Source: Typha latifolia | Lineage: Eukaryota; Streptophyta; Magnoliopsida; Poales; Typhaceae | DNA length: 64,000 nucleotides | Reading direction: 5' to 3' | Assembly: GCA_019914945.1 (NCBI GenBank) | Contig: CM034102.1 | Span: forward strand, 2,841,501 to 2,905,500 | Shown here: positions 1 to 13,600 of the stretch, piece after piece | Position numbering within the stretch: position 1 is the first letter of the stretch | How the letters are laid out: each line of letters opens with the position of its first letter | Position numbers and translations under genes: made by a program | Notes under the pieces: model-generated | Seen by the model: only the letters and a program-made list of their open reading frames with translations | What the model was told of the DNA's origin: nothing | Database searches by the model: none

Positions 1-1089
1 ATGCTAGAGTTCTTTGGAAAAGCTGAAGTGAAAGAATAAGACTAACCAAGCTTACTTGGAAAACCTAGTGAAACTCTTAAACAGAAAGGGCAATTAAGTG
101 TCACTAAAAATTTTATACACCCCCTAAAAGTTCATAAGAAGTTATTAATGCCAGTATGTTTATTTAAGCTTTTATAATCCTAGTATGAAATGGGTTGGTA
201 ACCCTAGATCACTTGATTAGCAATATAACATCCTTACACATTCTATCACTTTATTGGATCTAGTTCTTCATGAGCTTAGTAAATAATCAATATCCCACCT
301 CCAAGTGTTTTTCTTTCATTTTCACTCGTATGTGATGATTTAATTGTAACTTTTGATGTTCTAATTATATGCCATATGGTCTAATCCATCTTATTAGTTT
401 TCTACCAATTCTATGTGAACTGCATTTAGGTTTCAGTGTTGCTTTGAGCTCTTAAAACATTCTTACTAAGTACTAACGCACCAGAATAGACCAGTATATT
501 ATCTCCTCTTTTCTCCCAAGTAGTCTGACTATTATTTAACTCACTCAACTATTCCTTATCATGCACATGGCACGTCTCATCCTTATTATTTCTTATTCAG
601 CTTCATCTAGACGTGAAACTCTGACTATAAAAATCCAAAATGACTTTCTAACAATCTTGCTTGGACTAGTATCATGTGGTAAGTGTTATTTGCCCATTTG
701 AATATCTAAGCTCATATAACATGTGGTAAGTCTCATTTAAATTTCCGCTAAAATACTGACCATTTAATTATATTTTTATAGTATGTGAAACTACATCTTT
801 TTCATTTTGATCCCATAAGATGCATGACACATTTAAGGTCTCAATTATAATTATTTGTGTTCATTATTATTTCCTGTATGTGAATTACCATTACTTGTTA
901 TGGTTTCTTTCTTATGCCAAGTTTTGTGGTGTTACAGACTCCAAATAGTTCCCCATTTGTTTCTCGTGAGCACTTGGGGACCAATACAATTTCAGTAAGC
1001 AGTTGGCAATTATGAACTTGTTAAAGAATGTGCAAGAGCTCCTGGTGTGAAATTCTTTTCTCTCTATATAGTTCCAAAGTTACAAATAC
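1..1089. other. 5' flank of the DUF707 gene, no coding sequence seen
   Basis: This stretch is AT-rich with stops in all frames and holds no convincing exon. A pyrimidine-rich tract ending in a possible acceptor (ttacag, 932-937), about 150 bases before the first ATG, could be the end of a 5'-UTR intron, but no matching donor could be assigned. The promoter is presumably here; no element is claimed. Confidence 0.5.
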
Positions 1090-4000
1090 ATGGCAAAGTT
1101 TGGTGCTGTTGGCCGTAGGTAGGATAATTCTTCTTCATTTTCAGATTTACTAATGTTAATTGGTGAAGCCTCTAATATGTATATGATTTTCTTCATCCAT
1201 TAAGCGTGCTCTCTTCATTATGTTGTGGTTTGCAGTGGTTTACTGAGATCAAATGAGAGCATGAGAATTATTATGTCTGCAGTCATCGGTGTTATGCTAG
1301 GTTACTTGTTTGGTATTTCTTTTCCTACAGTTAGCATAACTAAGGTATAATGCAGTTTCTTTCTTTCTTTTTCCTGCTAGCATTTTGTTATAATTCTTAA
1401 TATGTACCAATTCGTAAATACTAAATACTTGTCGTTTGGCAGCTTCACTTCCCCTCCAGTATCATCTCATTTATTGAAGATAGGAATTCGGGTGTCACAA
1501 CCCAAACACTACTAAACCATGCTTGGACAAATAGTCAGAAGAGAAACAATTCTGCTTCAAGCTCCAGTGAAACTCCGAAGGTGCTTTTGTGCATTTATTA
1601 TTTCTTTCAGGTTCCTTTTTCTTATTTTCTCCTGTTAGCATTTTATACTATCCATAGTTGCACCTATGCTATTCCATATAGACTTTGGAGGCAAGACAAG
1701 TCTGACATGGATAAATAGAATAATTCAATTGAACTGCAACTACTTGGTACCGCCATTACTATCTTTTCTCTCTCTTTTTTTTCTAGGGGGGGAATCTTTC
1801 GACAAATTTTAAATGAAAAGTTAGAAAATCGTATTATCGTCCCATTATATGAGATAAAAACATAAAAGAGAAGAATTCGTTAATCATAATTTTCAATTCA
1901 TTTTGATGGGACATGCAGACCATGGTCATGGTTGAGTTCTTTGATATATGCCCTTTTACTTACTGGTTTGTTTTTTCATTCCTATGTTCTACCTCCTTTT
2001 TCTTTATCTTGTTGTGACTTGTGACTTTGTGAGTTATTGGTATTGTGAATTAACTTTCTTTTCTTATTTTTGTTAAGATCTATGTTCCTACAAATCCTCG
2101 AGGTGCAGAAAGACTTCCACCAGGAATTGTTGTGCCAGAGTCAGATTTTTATCTCCGCAAGCTGTGGGGCAATCCAGCTGAGGTTTGTATGCTTTAATCT
2201 CTGACTCTCTGTAACCTTTTTCTGGAGACTGATATTTCTGTATATACCACGAATATCTATGTCTTGCGCCTTCATTTTGAGGACTTAATATTGGGGAATG
2301 CTTGATTTTCTTTTTTATTTGCAATATCTGAAACCCCATACCTTCTTTTATGTCATCAAGACCTTTAGAGGTATCAATTTTATAGAGTTTTATGGTTTTT
2401 TTGTAAAAGATCTGACCCTCTCTTCTTGATATGTAGGATAGGTATGAAAATGTCCAATGCATATCATCATTAAATGTTTGTTGACTGTACAAAACTTACC
2501 ATGTCTTGTTATTACTTAAATCTTGCTATGGATTATATTTTGAAGATAGTTTGATGAGTGCGAGCTATGTGATTATTTGATGAGCATATGTGACACTGAA
2601 AAGAATCTCGTGAAATGCTTTAAGCCATCATAAATGATTAGCCTATCTCCTCACCAGTTGACTTTGATTAACATTGTGAGATGGAATCCATGTAAACTAT
2701 TTGACTCAATGGACCGGAATTTGGCATGCTTTCCTTTTCTTTTCTCTTGACTTGTCTGCATTGTTGATGCTTCTAAAATTGGAATCCATGCAAGCAATTA
2801 AGTTTACTAATGGTAAACAATATATTTGCCTGCAAAAATTGTGCTGTTTTTACATGATGCCACATTGTTTCCTGCTACTGTAGGATTACTCAGGTCCATT
2901 ATAAAAAGTTATAACTATCAAGATACGCCGTCATGCTGGAAGTTTGCTTGATCTCCTCTACCTGTGTATGGTCTACATTTGTTTGTTATTAAATGTTCTA
3001 TCTATTCTGGACAAACTAGAAAATTTTGCAACTTATGTTTTGCCTTATCATCACCGCTGTCTCATTTGACAACTTTTATCTAGTGTTGCTTGATGTATAA
3101 CTACCTTGACCTATATTGGCACTTCACATATTATCATTTAAATTTCGGCATATGAAAAGTTTTTTTAATATGTATGCAGGACCTGGATATCCGGCAAAAA
3201 TACCTTGTGACATTTACTGTTGGATATAATCAAAAGGCAAATATTGATGCAGCAGTCAGAAAAGTGAGTTAACTGGACTTGTACAGTACGGGTTCTAGAA
3301 TTTGGGCTAGACTACAAATTATTTGATAAATTCTGCATTAATCTGTTGGATTTTGTTTAGCTGATTTAAGAATGACTCAGTAGGAAATTTTGTTCTTAGC
3401 TTACCAGTTAATTATTATCCCATTGAATGACCATATTATGATAGTGTTGCTTGTCAGTGTCTAGTTCGGCAATTCCATTATCTTTCTTGATCAGTGAACT
3501 ACAACATTATTGTATGGGCAATATTTTGTACAAGATTAACTATAAGTCTATAAGGAGTTGATTCTCAGGTTTTAGTTAAATTATCATTGGATATTGTTTG
3601 TTTATGTAGCTTTAGCATAATATCATCTTGAAAAGCATTTCAGTGGGGAATCAGGGGTAATAGCAGTTTCTATTGAAACGTGGCCTTATGTTTTTCATTG
3701 ACTATTTTCATGTGGCCTTGTTGCCTTTAAACTTGTTATTAGTCTTTAATCTGAAGTCTTGTCTATGCAGTTTTCTGAAAACTTCACAATCTTATTGTTC
3801 CATTATGATGGCCGGACTAGTGAGTGGGATGATCTTGAGTGGTCAAAGCGGGCCATCCATATCAGTGCCAGGAAGCAAACTAAATGGTGAGAACAATTGA
3901 ATCTATTGTGGACTGATTTTCTCATTTGTTGTAAGCATCTTTCACATAATCAATAGACTGGTTATAGCCGCTGCTGCTCTTTTTTTATTTTATTTCAGGT

Positions 4001-5712
4001 GGTATGCCAAGCGATTTCTGCATCCTGACATTGTTGCTCCTTATGATTACATCTTCATCTGGGATGAAGACTTGGGAGTGGAGCATTTTGATGCAGAAAA
4101 GTAGGTCCTCAACTTGTTGGACATGTAACTATGTTCTGTGAGTGCTTCCTGTATATTTTAATTGTTTGCACTTTGAATTCCAGGTATTTAAATCTTGTAA
4201 AGAAGCATGGTTTGGAGATTTCACAGCCTGGTTTGGAGCCAGACAAAGGGTTAACATGGCAAATGACTAAAAGAAGAGGTGACCATGAGGTCCACAAGTG
4301 AGTATTGAAAAGACTTTAAATTGGAACTTAAATATACATATTAGTTTCCTTGTTACTTATTGACTGAATTTTCTAACACTAATGGTTGCTATCATTGACT
4401 AGTAAAAGAACTCTTTTTAGTCTTTCAAAATTATTTGATGGATAACTTTTATCCCCTACAGAGAAACAGAGGAGAGGCCAGGCTGGTGTGATGATCCCCA
4501 TTTGCCACCTTGTGCTGCGTATGGGCCCATAATTATACTAGTAGTTTCTTTATTTCTTTATTTTGTCCCTTAATCAACAATCTTTTTATCATTCTGTTAT
4601 TCATGTGCAGGTTTGTTGAGATAATGGCAACAGTTTTCTCAAGGGATGCATGGCGATGTGTATGGCATATGATTCAGGTGAAGTATATCAATATATAACT
4701 TCCATTTTCTGTATTGCTTTAATTGGCAGATGCTAATATGTGATGCTGTATTTGTGCAGAATGACTTGGTGCATGGATGGGGTCTTGATTTTGCTCTCAG
4801 AAAATGTGTGGAGGTACTTCTTGAATATTTTATTGAATTGCATAAACTCACTCATGGTAACTTGAACGTGTCTAAGTTGGCTGAGCATAATGAAAAGGAA
4901 ATATGAGTTAGTTTTTTTCCTTCTGAAGGTTCCCATCTAATCCTGATGGTATCGTGGTCCTCCTACAAAAATTACTGTGTTGGCCCAATTTAATTTGTAT
5001 CATGGATACCCTTCTATCAACCTATGCAGATCATTTTTTTATTAATATTTAGAACTTTAAGCATGGGAACTGATTTTAAGCTTTGGTGCCTTCATCACCT
5101 CAGCAGAGCCTCTTCTTTTTTCCTGATCTCTCACCCTGAAATTGTATTAACGTGACATTTGCTGCGATATAACAAATCTTGGTCCTTGGTGCCTTCAGCC
5201 TTCATTTCAAGGTCTTTTTTTTCTGATTTGGCAGCGAATTATAGAGTTAAAGATAACGTAATCCTAGAACGTTGTTTCCCCATTTCTCATCTTTTCTACT
5301 GATTTATTCTTCTGCCTGATTTTTAATAGCCGGCACACGAGAAAATTGGAGTTGTAGATGCTCAGTGGATTGTTCATCAGGTGGTCCCTTCACTCGGTAA
5401 TCAGGTAGGAAAATCAAGAACCCTCTTCTATGACCAAAGGTGTGATAGATTGTTTTACCTTGTTCACTTTTGCTCCACAGGGAAAGGCAGAGAAAGGCAA
5501 AGCACCATGGGAAGGGGTAGGTCAATTTTGTGCATCTCCTATTTATAGTTAGAGAACTAAAGTATATGATTCCGGTTAGCAAGCCACCATATAAGTAATT
5601 CTTTTTGGAATAGGTAAGGGAGCGGTGTAGGAAAGAGTGGGAAATGTTCCGGACGAGGTTGGCAGATGCAGAGAAGGCGTATTACAAGGAAAGAGGTCTT
5701 ACGCCCCCCTAA
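1090..5712 (+). CDS. DUF707 family type II membrane protein (14 exons, 394 aa)
   Basis: Exons: 1090-1118, 1236-1344, 1443-1580, 2078-2182, 3180-3263, 3771-3886, 3999-4100, 4184-4297, 4462-4518, 4611-4677, 4760-4813, 5330-5404, 5481-5516, 5614-5712. Every intron is GT/AG and the frame closes at 1185 nt. The protein starts MAKFGAVGRSGLLRS, followed by one hydrophobic segment at about residues 18-41 (signal anchor) and a Ser-rich stem. The DUF707 domain then runs to the C terminus, with IYVPTNPRGAERLPPGIVVP, KYLVTFTVGYNQ, FTILLFHYDGRTSEWDDLEW, YIFIWDEDLGVEHF and GWGLDFALRKCVEPA. The family is plant-typical and of unknown biochemistry. The acidic WDEDLG motif and the single N-terminal anchor recall Golgi glycosyltransferases, but that is inference only. 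The start is the only ATG that places an anchor ahead of the domain. No frameshift or missing exon is seen. Confidence 0.93.
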
Positions 5713-6521
5713 TTCAATATTTGTGTAGCTTCTGTGTACTTTTTAGCAATTGATAATCATAGATATCATATATGTAGCTACGCAACAATTACTTTCTAAC
5801 ATTTTGTATTTAATTGATTAATTTCATCACATGCTTGATTGCTAAATAACATTTGGATGGATGACCACTTGCACTTCATTTTGATTATTCTTGGGGATCA
5901 AATTATGAGTAATTAATTCTTTTGAGACCTTAATGAGGATATGATTCTCATGTATCGGAACAAGGCTTCTTCCAGAAGAAATTAGATTATCCACTGCTCA
6001 AGAGTTCCAGGACTGGGGTTCATGCATCCACTATTTTGTTGTGAATGCCACTAATCAGCAATTTCCCGTTTCCGTATCGAAAGAACTGACCATCCTATCT
6101 CTTCTCAGAAAAAGAACAGAAATATAAAAAGAAAAGAAAAAAGTGCCTATACTATTTCACTAACACTAATAGGTCTCTTCTCCAGGTTTTGCCTCTACTG
6201 CATAAGTTTTCTCCGGTTTTTCCTGCGTGTATATGCAAAAGCTTTCAGCCCCAAATCATCCATAGCCTGCTAACAACTAGTGCAAGCTTATTGTCTTAAG
6301 CATAAGCACAACTGGTTAGTCATTCCAGTCAGTAATGCAAGTTATAGATCCATGTCAATTGACAAACCACAAGGAGTGGTAGAGGCTTCGAACATCCAAC
6401 CCAGACATCCCTTATTCAGGGAGATCAAAATGCTATTTCTTTATTCCGGTACGACATTTACAGGTGACAGACGGCATCCACAGTGTTGAGTGATAAGGAA
6501 CTGAATATTGGCATGTAGAGA
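5713..6521. other. Intergenic between two 3' ends (tail-to-tail)
   Basis: This contains the 3' UTR of the DUF707 gene on the left and of the kinase gene on the right, both transcribed inward. It is AT-rich. A short open frame at 6280-6489 has no recognisable protein character. Nothing else is seen. Confidence 0.5.
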
Positions 6522-9500
6522 TCAAAAGAAATCAAAGTCTACATATTTACCAGATAGTTGCACATCAACTCCCAGCAAATCACCAGTAGGAGCTGATGGA
6601 AGTCCAAAATCATGATATAGATCTTTCTTATATTGTCTTGGCACCTCTGGTGGACTACTACACCTTATGAGTGCCCAGTTTAAGCTTTGAAAGAAAGGAT
6701 GTTGCTTCACCTCTGCGGCACCGCGCCTATATGCAAGTCGCTGCTGTGGCTCTTTCACAAGCAAGCCTCTGATCAAGTCTCTTGCTGCAAAGCTAATTAT
6801 CGGCGACTCAGGGAACTTGAGAGCTTCCCCCACCACATTGAACAAGGTGGCACGGTTTCCAGACCCTTTAAACGGTGTCTTTCCAAACAATAGCTCATAG
6901 AGAAAGATTCCAAATGTCCACCAATCCACTGCGCTTCCATGGCCTTCACCTTTTATGATCTCTGGGGCAAGATATTCATGGGTTCCTACAAAAGACATTG
7001 ACCGAGCATTTGTAGGTTCTGCAATCAGCTCTGGGAGTAGCTTCATTGGGCTAGAAGATTCATATTGCTTTGCTTTCTTATTCTTGGAGCTTCTGGATCG
7101 CAAAAGACGTGGAGAGAAGCATGTGGGCTGAATGCAGGAAGGTTGCAGGCATGTTGGCTCCATACAAGGCTGAACACAGTATCTTGAGTTCTTTGAGGAT
7201 TCCAAATTTAAGTTTTCCAGCTTGACTAGTGTGGGGCAGACTGAGCACCGCAGACAGAGATCAAAATCAGAAAGCATGATATGACCATCTTCCCTTACTA
7301 ACACATTCTCTGGTTTAAGGTCTCTATATATAATTCCAAGCATATGCAAGTACTCCAAGGCAAGGAGAACTTCAGCAACATAAAACCTAGCCATCAGATA
7401 ACTTCAGTTAGTCTTAAAAGTGTTCACTCTAGTAAATTCATAAATTTTGTCATCTGTATTATTGTAAAGCAACCGATAGATATGCCAAAGGATAAGTTCT
7501 TCAAGCTTAGTTTTGGACCTAGGAACCACCCATGCATAAACATATATGTAGACATACATGCAAAGCACAACACTTTCTTTCCTTCCTCTTTCAGCTTACT
7601 CTGGCTTCCTACAGCCTTCCATTTGCGGGGAGTAAATCAGTTAGTTGCACAATGTAAATGGCAGTGCCAAACATGTGTCTTTCAGTTGTTCCCCTGATCC
7701 ATCTTTTCTCCAACCTCTATCATATGGGAAATCACTAACCAGATAGCAGTTTCTCATTTTCTCTCTTCTTCCACCTTATGAGTTTTGCATACCAAGGCTC
7801 TAGCTTATATATATAGAGAGGGAGAGAGAGCCTGCAGAATAGGGCTACCCCTAACTGTAAACAATAATGATTCTGTGATAGTGCAGTTCAATTTCTCTGA
7901 CAAAATTGTACAGTTTATGGGACAACCTCAAAATTCTCCAAGATATTAATCAGCTTTATTCCAAAAAAGAGCAGATGAAAGAGGTACTTTTGTTGTTGCT
8001 ATCAGTCTCTTAGAGAAATACCCATACTTAAATTTGCATTGACATTAGTACAATGTAGAAGTGCTCAAGTTCTAGTTATGAGATTTGTGATCTCATAACT
8101 ACTACGATGTCAATTTAATGGCTAGTAATTAGAAAGTTATTAAACTCCAAAGATGTCAAAAGGAGAAGAAAAGAACTGGATAGATCCAATGGTTATGATA
8201 AAATATGATGTTGCAAACATCACAGGCACATTTGATTTTTGAGAATCAAAGTTTCTATTCTGCATAGTCCTTCAGTAATTCCTTTGCCTACATATTTAAA
8301 TCTTCAATATTCTGCTCATTAGTGGACCCAAATAGCAGAGACAGTAAAATGTTGCGAGTGAAGAGAACGAATAACAAAGAGTACTGCTCTACTCATGCTA
8401 ACAGTGTAGATGTCTAAGTTTATCTGCCAATATACGATATAATACAATGTTGCTAAGAAAATATAAGACTCTGACGAAGATTGTTCTAATAGAAGCATCA
8501 TGAAGTTTGAATAGGTTTAAGATCATTGTCTGAAGTTTGATTGCATCAACATTATTTAGCTAGAAGAAAAATATCTCTGAGGACAACTGAAAGCACTCTC
8601 TACCAGAAATAAAAGAGGTCTCGGGATTCAGATCTAACTTTAAAGAACTCCATTCACCAACTTTTCAGGAGAATACTCTCCATATGCACAACATGGCTAA
8701 GACAAAAACTTCTAAATTGACTGCAAGTTGTTAGGGGATGTCTTTCCTACAATACATTGGATAATGAGCATCCATTAGGGAGTATAAAGGCTTAGCATTT
8801 TATTGGCACATACCATAGAATACATAATCAGGAGAAATCCAAATTATGTATCACTAAGATGATGGCTGATAACCACTAGTGATGGCTCAGGCAAAAGAAG
8901 TCAAATGCAGAGTGCAATGAAAACATCTACCAACGACAACTTGAACACTGGAACTTCCAGAGAGGTAAAATTGGCACACCACACACTTATCAAAGATGAC
9001 ATTATGGCTATCAATTTTAATCACTCCACCAAACTAATTGTTCAATTAATATAAAATTAGTAGAAGAAAAGAAAAGGAAAAGAAGTTTTAGAGAAAGAAA
9101 GGAGATACCTTGCAGCCTGCTCAGTGAAGCACTTCCCAGGCTGCCTCTGCCGGAGGGCGTGGAGGTCTCCGCCGGGGCAGAATTCCATGACCAAGCAAGA
9201 GAACTTCTCTTTCTCGAGATGCGCATAAAGTGTCGGCAGGAATGGGTGATCGAGGCATCGCAGGATCTCTTTCTCCGTCTGCGCCCTCCCGAGCTTCTTC
9301 CGGCTCGCCAACGCCACCTTGTCCATCACCTTCACCGCGAAAAAGTTATTCGTCTTCCCCAACTCCGCGAGGTACACCGTCCCAATGTCGCCGCTCCCGA
9401 TCCTCCGCAAGAGCCTGAAATGGCTCAACTCCACGCCGCCGCCAAGCGCGCAGACGGATCGGACGGCGTCCCACAACGCATCGTTGCCGTGGTGCGGCTT

Positions 9501-9833
9501 GTTCACGCTGTTGCTGCCGAAGCTGCTGAGGCTGCACTCGTCGTCGGCGTCGAAGTCATCGTCATCGTCGTTGATTCCGGCAATGTCGATGCCGACGCTG
9601 GAGGCGGCGGTGGCGAAGCTGCTGCTGAGGGCGCTCTCGTAGCAATGGGTGAGGGAGGAGGAAGCGGAGGGGGAGGGAGAGGGTTGGTTCTTGATGGGAG
9701 AGGAAGGTGTATCCAAGAAGAGAGTTATAGGGGGCCGGCGACGGAGGCGGCGGGAGACAGGGGTTTTGACTCCGCCAAATTCGGCGGCGATGGGGTTCTT
9801 CTTCCTGGCGGTGCAGCTGGGGGAAGACGCCAT
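6522..9833 (-). CDS. AGCVIII serine/threonine kinase, D6PK-like (529 aa)
   Basis: Two exons: 9833-9109 and 7386-6522 (complement). The 1.7-kb intron interrupts the Arg codon 242 ([11 protein letters not shown]), and joining gives an intact 529-codon frame. The N-terminal 135 residues are low-complexity (Ser/Pro-rich, then an acidic run near 89-99). The kinase domain starts near residue 139: glycine loop G146-S-G-D-I-G151, catalytic Lys168, Glu187/189 region, YRDLKPEN with catalytic Asp264, and D282-F-D284 in place of DFG, the hallmark of plant AGCVIII kinases. A Cys/Pro-rich insertion ([20 protein letters not shown]) separates DFD from the activation segment ([14 protein letters not shown]), as in D6PK/KIPK relatives. 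The tail ends DFDFF, a PIF-type hydrophobic motif for PDK1 docking. Known family members phosphorylate PIN auxin carriers at the plasma membrane; substrates of this one are inferred. Exon 1 is very GC-rich, unlike exon 2. Confidence 0.95.
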
Positions 9834-10674
9834 TCTTGCGGCTTTTGTTAAAAGAAAGGAGCGACTAGGGGGGGGTTAAAGATGACAAGAAGAATTAAAG
9901 GTGGTGGAAAGAATGGACATAGAGAGAGGGGGGGGGGGGGGGGGGTAGTAACGTACGTAACGAAAGAAGGGAACCAATAAATCAATAAAAAATAAAAAAA
10001 AAATTGGCAGCTTCTCTACACATAGTCAGCCCCTTCTTCCTATTGTCTTGTGATGGTGAATGTTTCATTGTTCGAATTAACGGCTCAGATGCTCTCTCAC
10101 TATATATATATATATTTATATTTATAGAAGACCATTGAAATCTCACTGTATTGGTTATTTGCATCTACAGAGTTGCTACATTCCAGGAACCAGTAGAATT
10201 GTCAAAGTGAGCATCTCAAAGGTACATACAGACTCAAAAGAGAAGTTTCAATAAACTCAAGAGTGAAAACGATGCAATATTATACAATAAAGTGACTCAG
10301 CAATGAATGCACTCTGCTGATAGATCTCACAAATAGCAAAACCAAGATATGGAAAACCTCCTCTCTGATTCCTAAAATGCTAAATTACGAAGGTACAGAC
10401 AGACAAACCACGATAGGCAGTTTCACTTAGACCTAAGGATGAAGAGAGCTTCTCTTACCATATATCCTCTCATAGCAATAATGACCCACATATGAAGCTG
10501 CAGCGTAGCAGTATACTGGCATCCCTTATTTATCCAGAACGGGCCATCTCAGATGATGTATCCATTTATGCAGGAAGACAAACATCAGAGATTATAGTAT
10601 ACAGGTTCAAGTGCCATCTTCGACTGGCGAGTGATGTTGAAACACGACATATAATTAAGCTCACCATCCAACTT
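9834..10674. other. 5' flank of the kinase gene and 3' flank of the RS-rich gene
   Basis: Between the kinase ATG and the stop codon of the next minus-strand gene. It includes the 18-G run (9928-9945), a short (TA)n tract (10101-10115) and the 3' UTR of the RS-rich gene near 10675. The open frame 10492-10707 runs antisense to that 3' UTR and terminal exon and is not believed to be a gene. Confidence 0.5.
9928..9945. repeat. 18-base G homopolymer upstream of the kinase start
   Basis: An uninterrupted run of 18 G (C on the coding strand) lies about 95 bases upstream of the kinase ATG, likely in its 5' UTR or core promoter. Runs this long are unstable and hard to sequence, so the exact length is uncertain. 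Confidence 0.9.
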
Positions 10675-13600
10675 TTATCTCCTGCTAACTGGTGTACTGG
10701 ACCTTGATCTCCGCTTCCTGTAATTAAAGAATAAAATTATCGATGCACACCGGTAAAATATACAGTCGGTTCTAAAACAGTTCTAAATGAGTCCCATCTC
10801 ACAATCACCTGAAATATATATTAGTTAAGCGTAAGAATCTTAATTTAAAAAAAAAAAAAAAGTGATTGGCCTGCATACCTCTCCGATGAAGAATAAGGAG
10901 AATGCCTGCGGTGAGAATGCTTGCTATGTGGGGACCGCGAAACTTGTCTAGAGATGAAAACATAATACTAAAAGGGTGAGTGGAAAGATAAAGGTAAGGG
11001 ATGAACCTGATTTTTTTTTCACTCATCTGTAATCTACCTGCATGCTAGAACCTAGACATCACTATTTTAATGGCAAAAATGATGTTTAATTACAATAGCA
11101 AGTACCATTATTTTATGAAAGCCAATCAACAGAAAGATTGTTTATGCAGAGTTTTATATGTAAAGGAATGACATGGAATGTAACTGATAACCTGATGATG
11201 ACAAATCTTACCTCATCCCAAATTTAGGACAAAATTTTATGTTTAATGATGAATAATAAATTAAAGGATTTCTACATAATTGTCACTAAAAACTTTTAAA
11301 ATATCATAAATGCTACTACATGCTTTAAAATATTATAATTGCTATTGAAATCATTCTGCTCTTTCAAAAATATCATTCCATTATTCAAAGTTAACTAATC
11401 ATGATTAAAACACAATTGAGATCCACCAATAATTATTTTACCCTTGCATAAATTATTACAAATGATTTAAAAACTATTCAATATTATACCAATACTATGA
11501 TACAAAAAAAAATATTTATCTTATTTTATGAGAGAAAAGGTGTTAATAAGTACTTTACATTCTAAACTTAAGAGAAGGGATATTTTAGCCATTAACATGT
11601 GCTTATTTACTTTAGTAATAATTTGTTAGGAATATTATGTTTACAATTAACTATTATAGCAATTTTAAAAAAAGTCAAAAGATTTTAGTGTCAATTCTGA
11701 TATTTTAAATGATGTAAAGGCAATTATGGTATTTTGTAAGTTTTCGGTGGCAATCATGTAAAAAATCCTAAAAATATCAAGGCAATGCTCATTTGTACCT
11801 ATTTTAAACAGTCTCAGGAACCAGACAAAAAAAAAGAATGGGAAAAAACAAGAGAGACAGAACTAAACTAAAACAGGAACAAAAACCTTTCACTAGCCCC
11901 TACTGCAGAAAATTGCCCAACTTTAGTATGCATAAATGGGGCTCATAAAACATTCTTCTTTACTCTATTAACAAATATACCAGGTATCTGAGAAAACAAG
12001 TAAAAATACTCAAGTTTCACCAAAACAATAATAACCCACCAGGACTCCTATCATATACCTATTATATATATCCTCGGAGTAAGTTCTCTTAAAAGCAAGG
12101 TTTTAAGTATCAGGATCGGAATCATCCACTCAAAAAAAATGATACATCCTATCTCTTTACCATCTCTAATCTCTCAAAAAAAAAAAAAAAAAACACACAC
12201 TCAAATCCCTCTCCCTTTCCTATTCCCTCTCTCTCTCCCAATCAAATTGATACTTCTATGATGTAGATCCAAACTGCATCTACGCAGATATAGTTCCATC
12301 GACCTCTGGTGATCTTGGTTATGCAATTTTTTTTCTTTCTTCTCTCTCTCCCTCCCCTAGCTCCCTCTCTCTTTCTCCCTTTCTTTTACTCTTCTCCCTC
12401 TAATTCTCCCTTTCTTTCTTACTCTTCTCCCTCTCATTCTCCCTTGCTCTTTCCTAGTTTAGGTTCATTTTGGCCAAAACTCGCTTGATCCAGATTAGGT
12501 ATCGTCCGACCCAACCAATACCCCACCCAATGGGATTAGGATTGGCCGAAACTAGGAACCTTTGCTTCTTAGCCACTTTCTTCCTTCCAATTACATGTAC
12601 CAAGCGATTTGATGTAGAAATTGATACATCTACATAATCAACAGCATAAGTTTTTTGCCTGCTTGTTGAACATGACAAACTAAAAAAGATTTATTCTGTC
12701 TAATAAATTATTATATGCAAAGTCACTTATAGTAACCATGATGAACTACAATATGCATGCTCACATAAAATTACTATCCTGCTTTTTCTTCTATTATTAT
12801 TCCTTTATAATTTTGCATTAAATTTGATTGAGTACTTGACATAAGAAAAATAAAAGGTGATGGCTTTGAAAGGTACAACGAAAAATCTGGAAGCATGCTT
12901 GTTCCTAGGACGTTTTTTATCCTGTTCTGTCAATTCCCCTAATTTTGTGTTGTAAACAAATATATATGTATGCGTAAGAGTTTTTTTGCGCAACGGCGTA
13001 CTTTTAAATCCCAACAAAAGAACTTTTATCTGTTTCATATTACCTCTTCCTAGACCGTGTGGGCGATGGTGATGAGCTAGTTTTACGTGATTGCAGCTTC
13101 CTGCATTAAATAATGGACTTTGTCAACAAAATAGCAACAGAGGAAGCAATCGATACAACTTAAAAAGAAGACTATATCTGTTGATAATACCTCCTTTTTG
13201 AATTTTCAGAAGGCTCATCACTTGAAACGCTTCCATGACCATGCAAGGAATTATCCTTGTTACTCCTGCTTCTACTTCTATGTGGTGGAGACTTCTTACT
13301 GCTATACCTGACTGAATCCTCTTTAACTCGTCTTAACCTATCATCCTTCCCATCAGTTGGTTGTTCTCTTTTTCTATCAGTGTCTTTGCTTTTTTCTCTT
13401 TTATCTTTTGCAGCAACCATTCTGTCAACTTTGGTGTCACGATGTTTAGAAATCCCTCTGGAATCAGAGTCCTTCGCACCTACTGCTCGTCTACCACTCC
13501 TATCCTCTGCTTTCTCTTTGAAGCTATCCTTTTTATCAATCCTTCCCTTCATTCTGCCCTTCTCTTCGTTATTTTTGGAATTGGTGGCATTAGAAATTAC

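Noticed and set aside
9159..9851. 230-codon open frame antisense to kinase exon 1
   Set aside because: It is a shadow of the very GC-rich kinase exon. Composition is Gly/Ala/Arg filler and the sense frame is a clear kinase.
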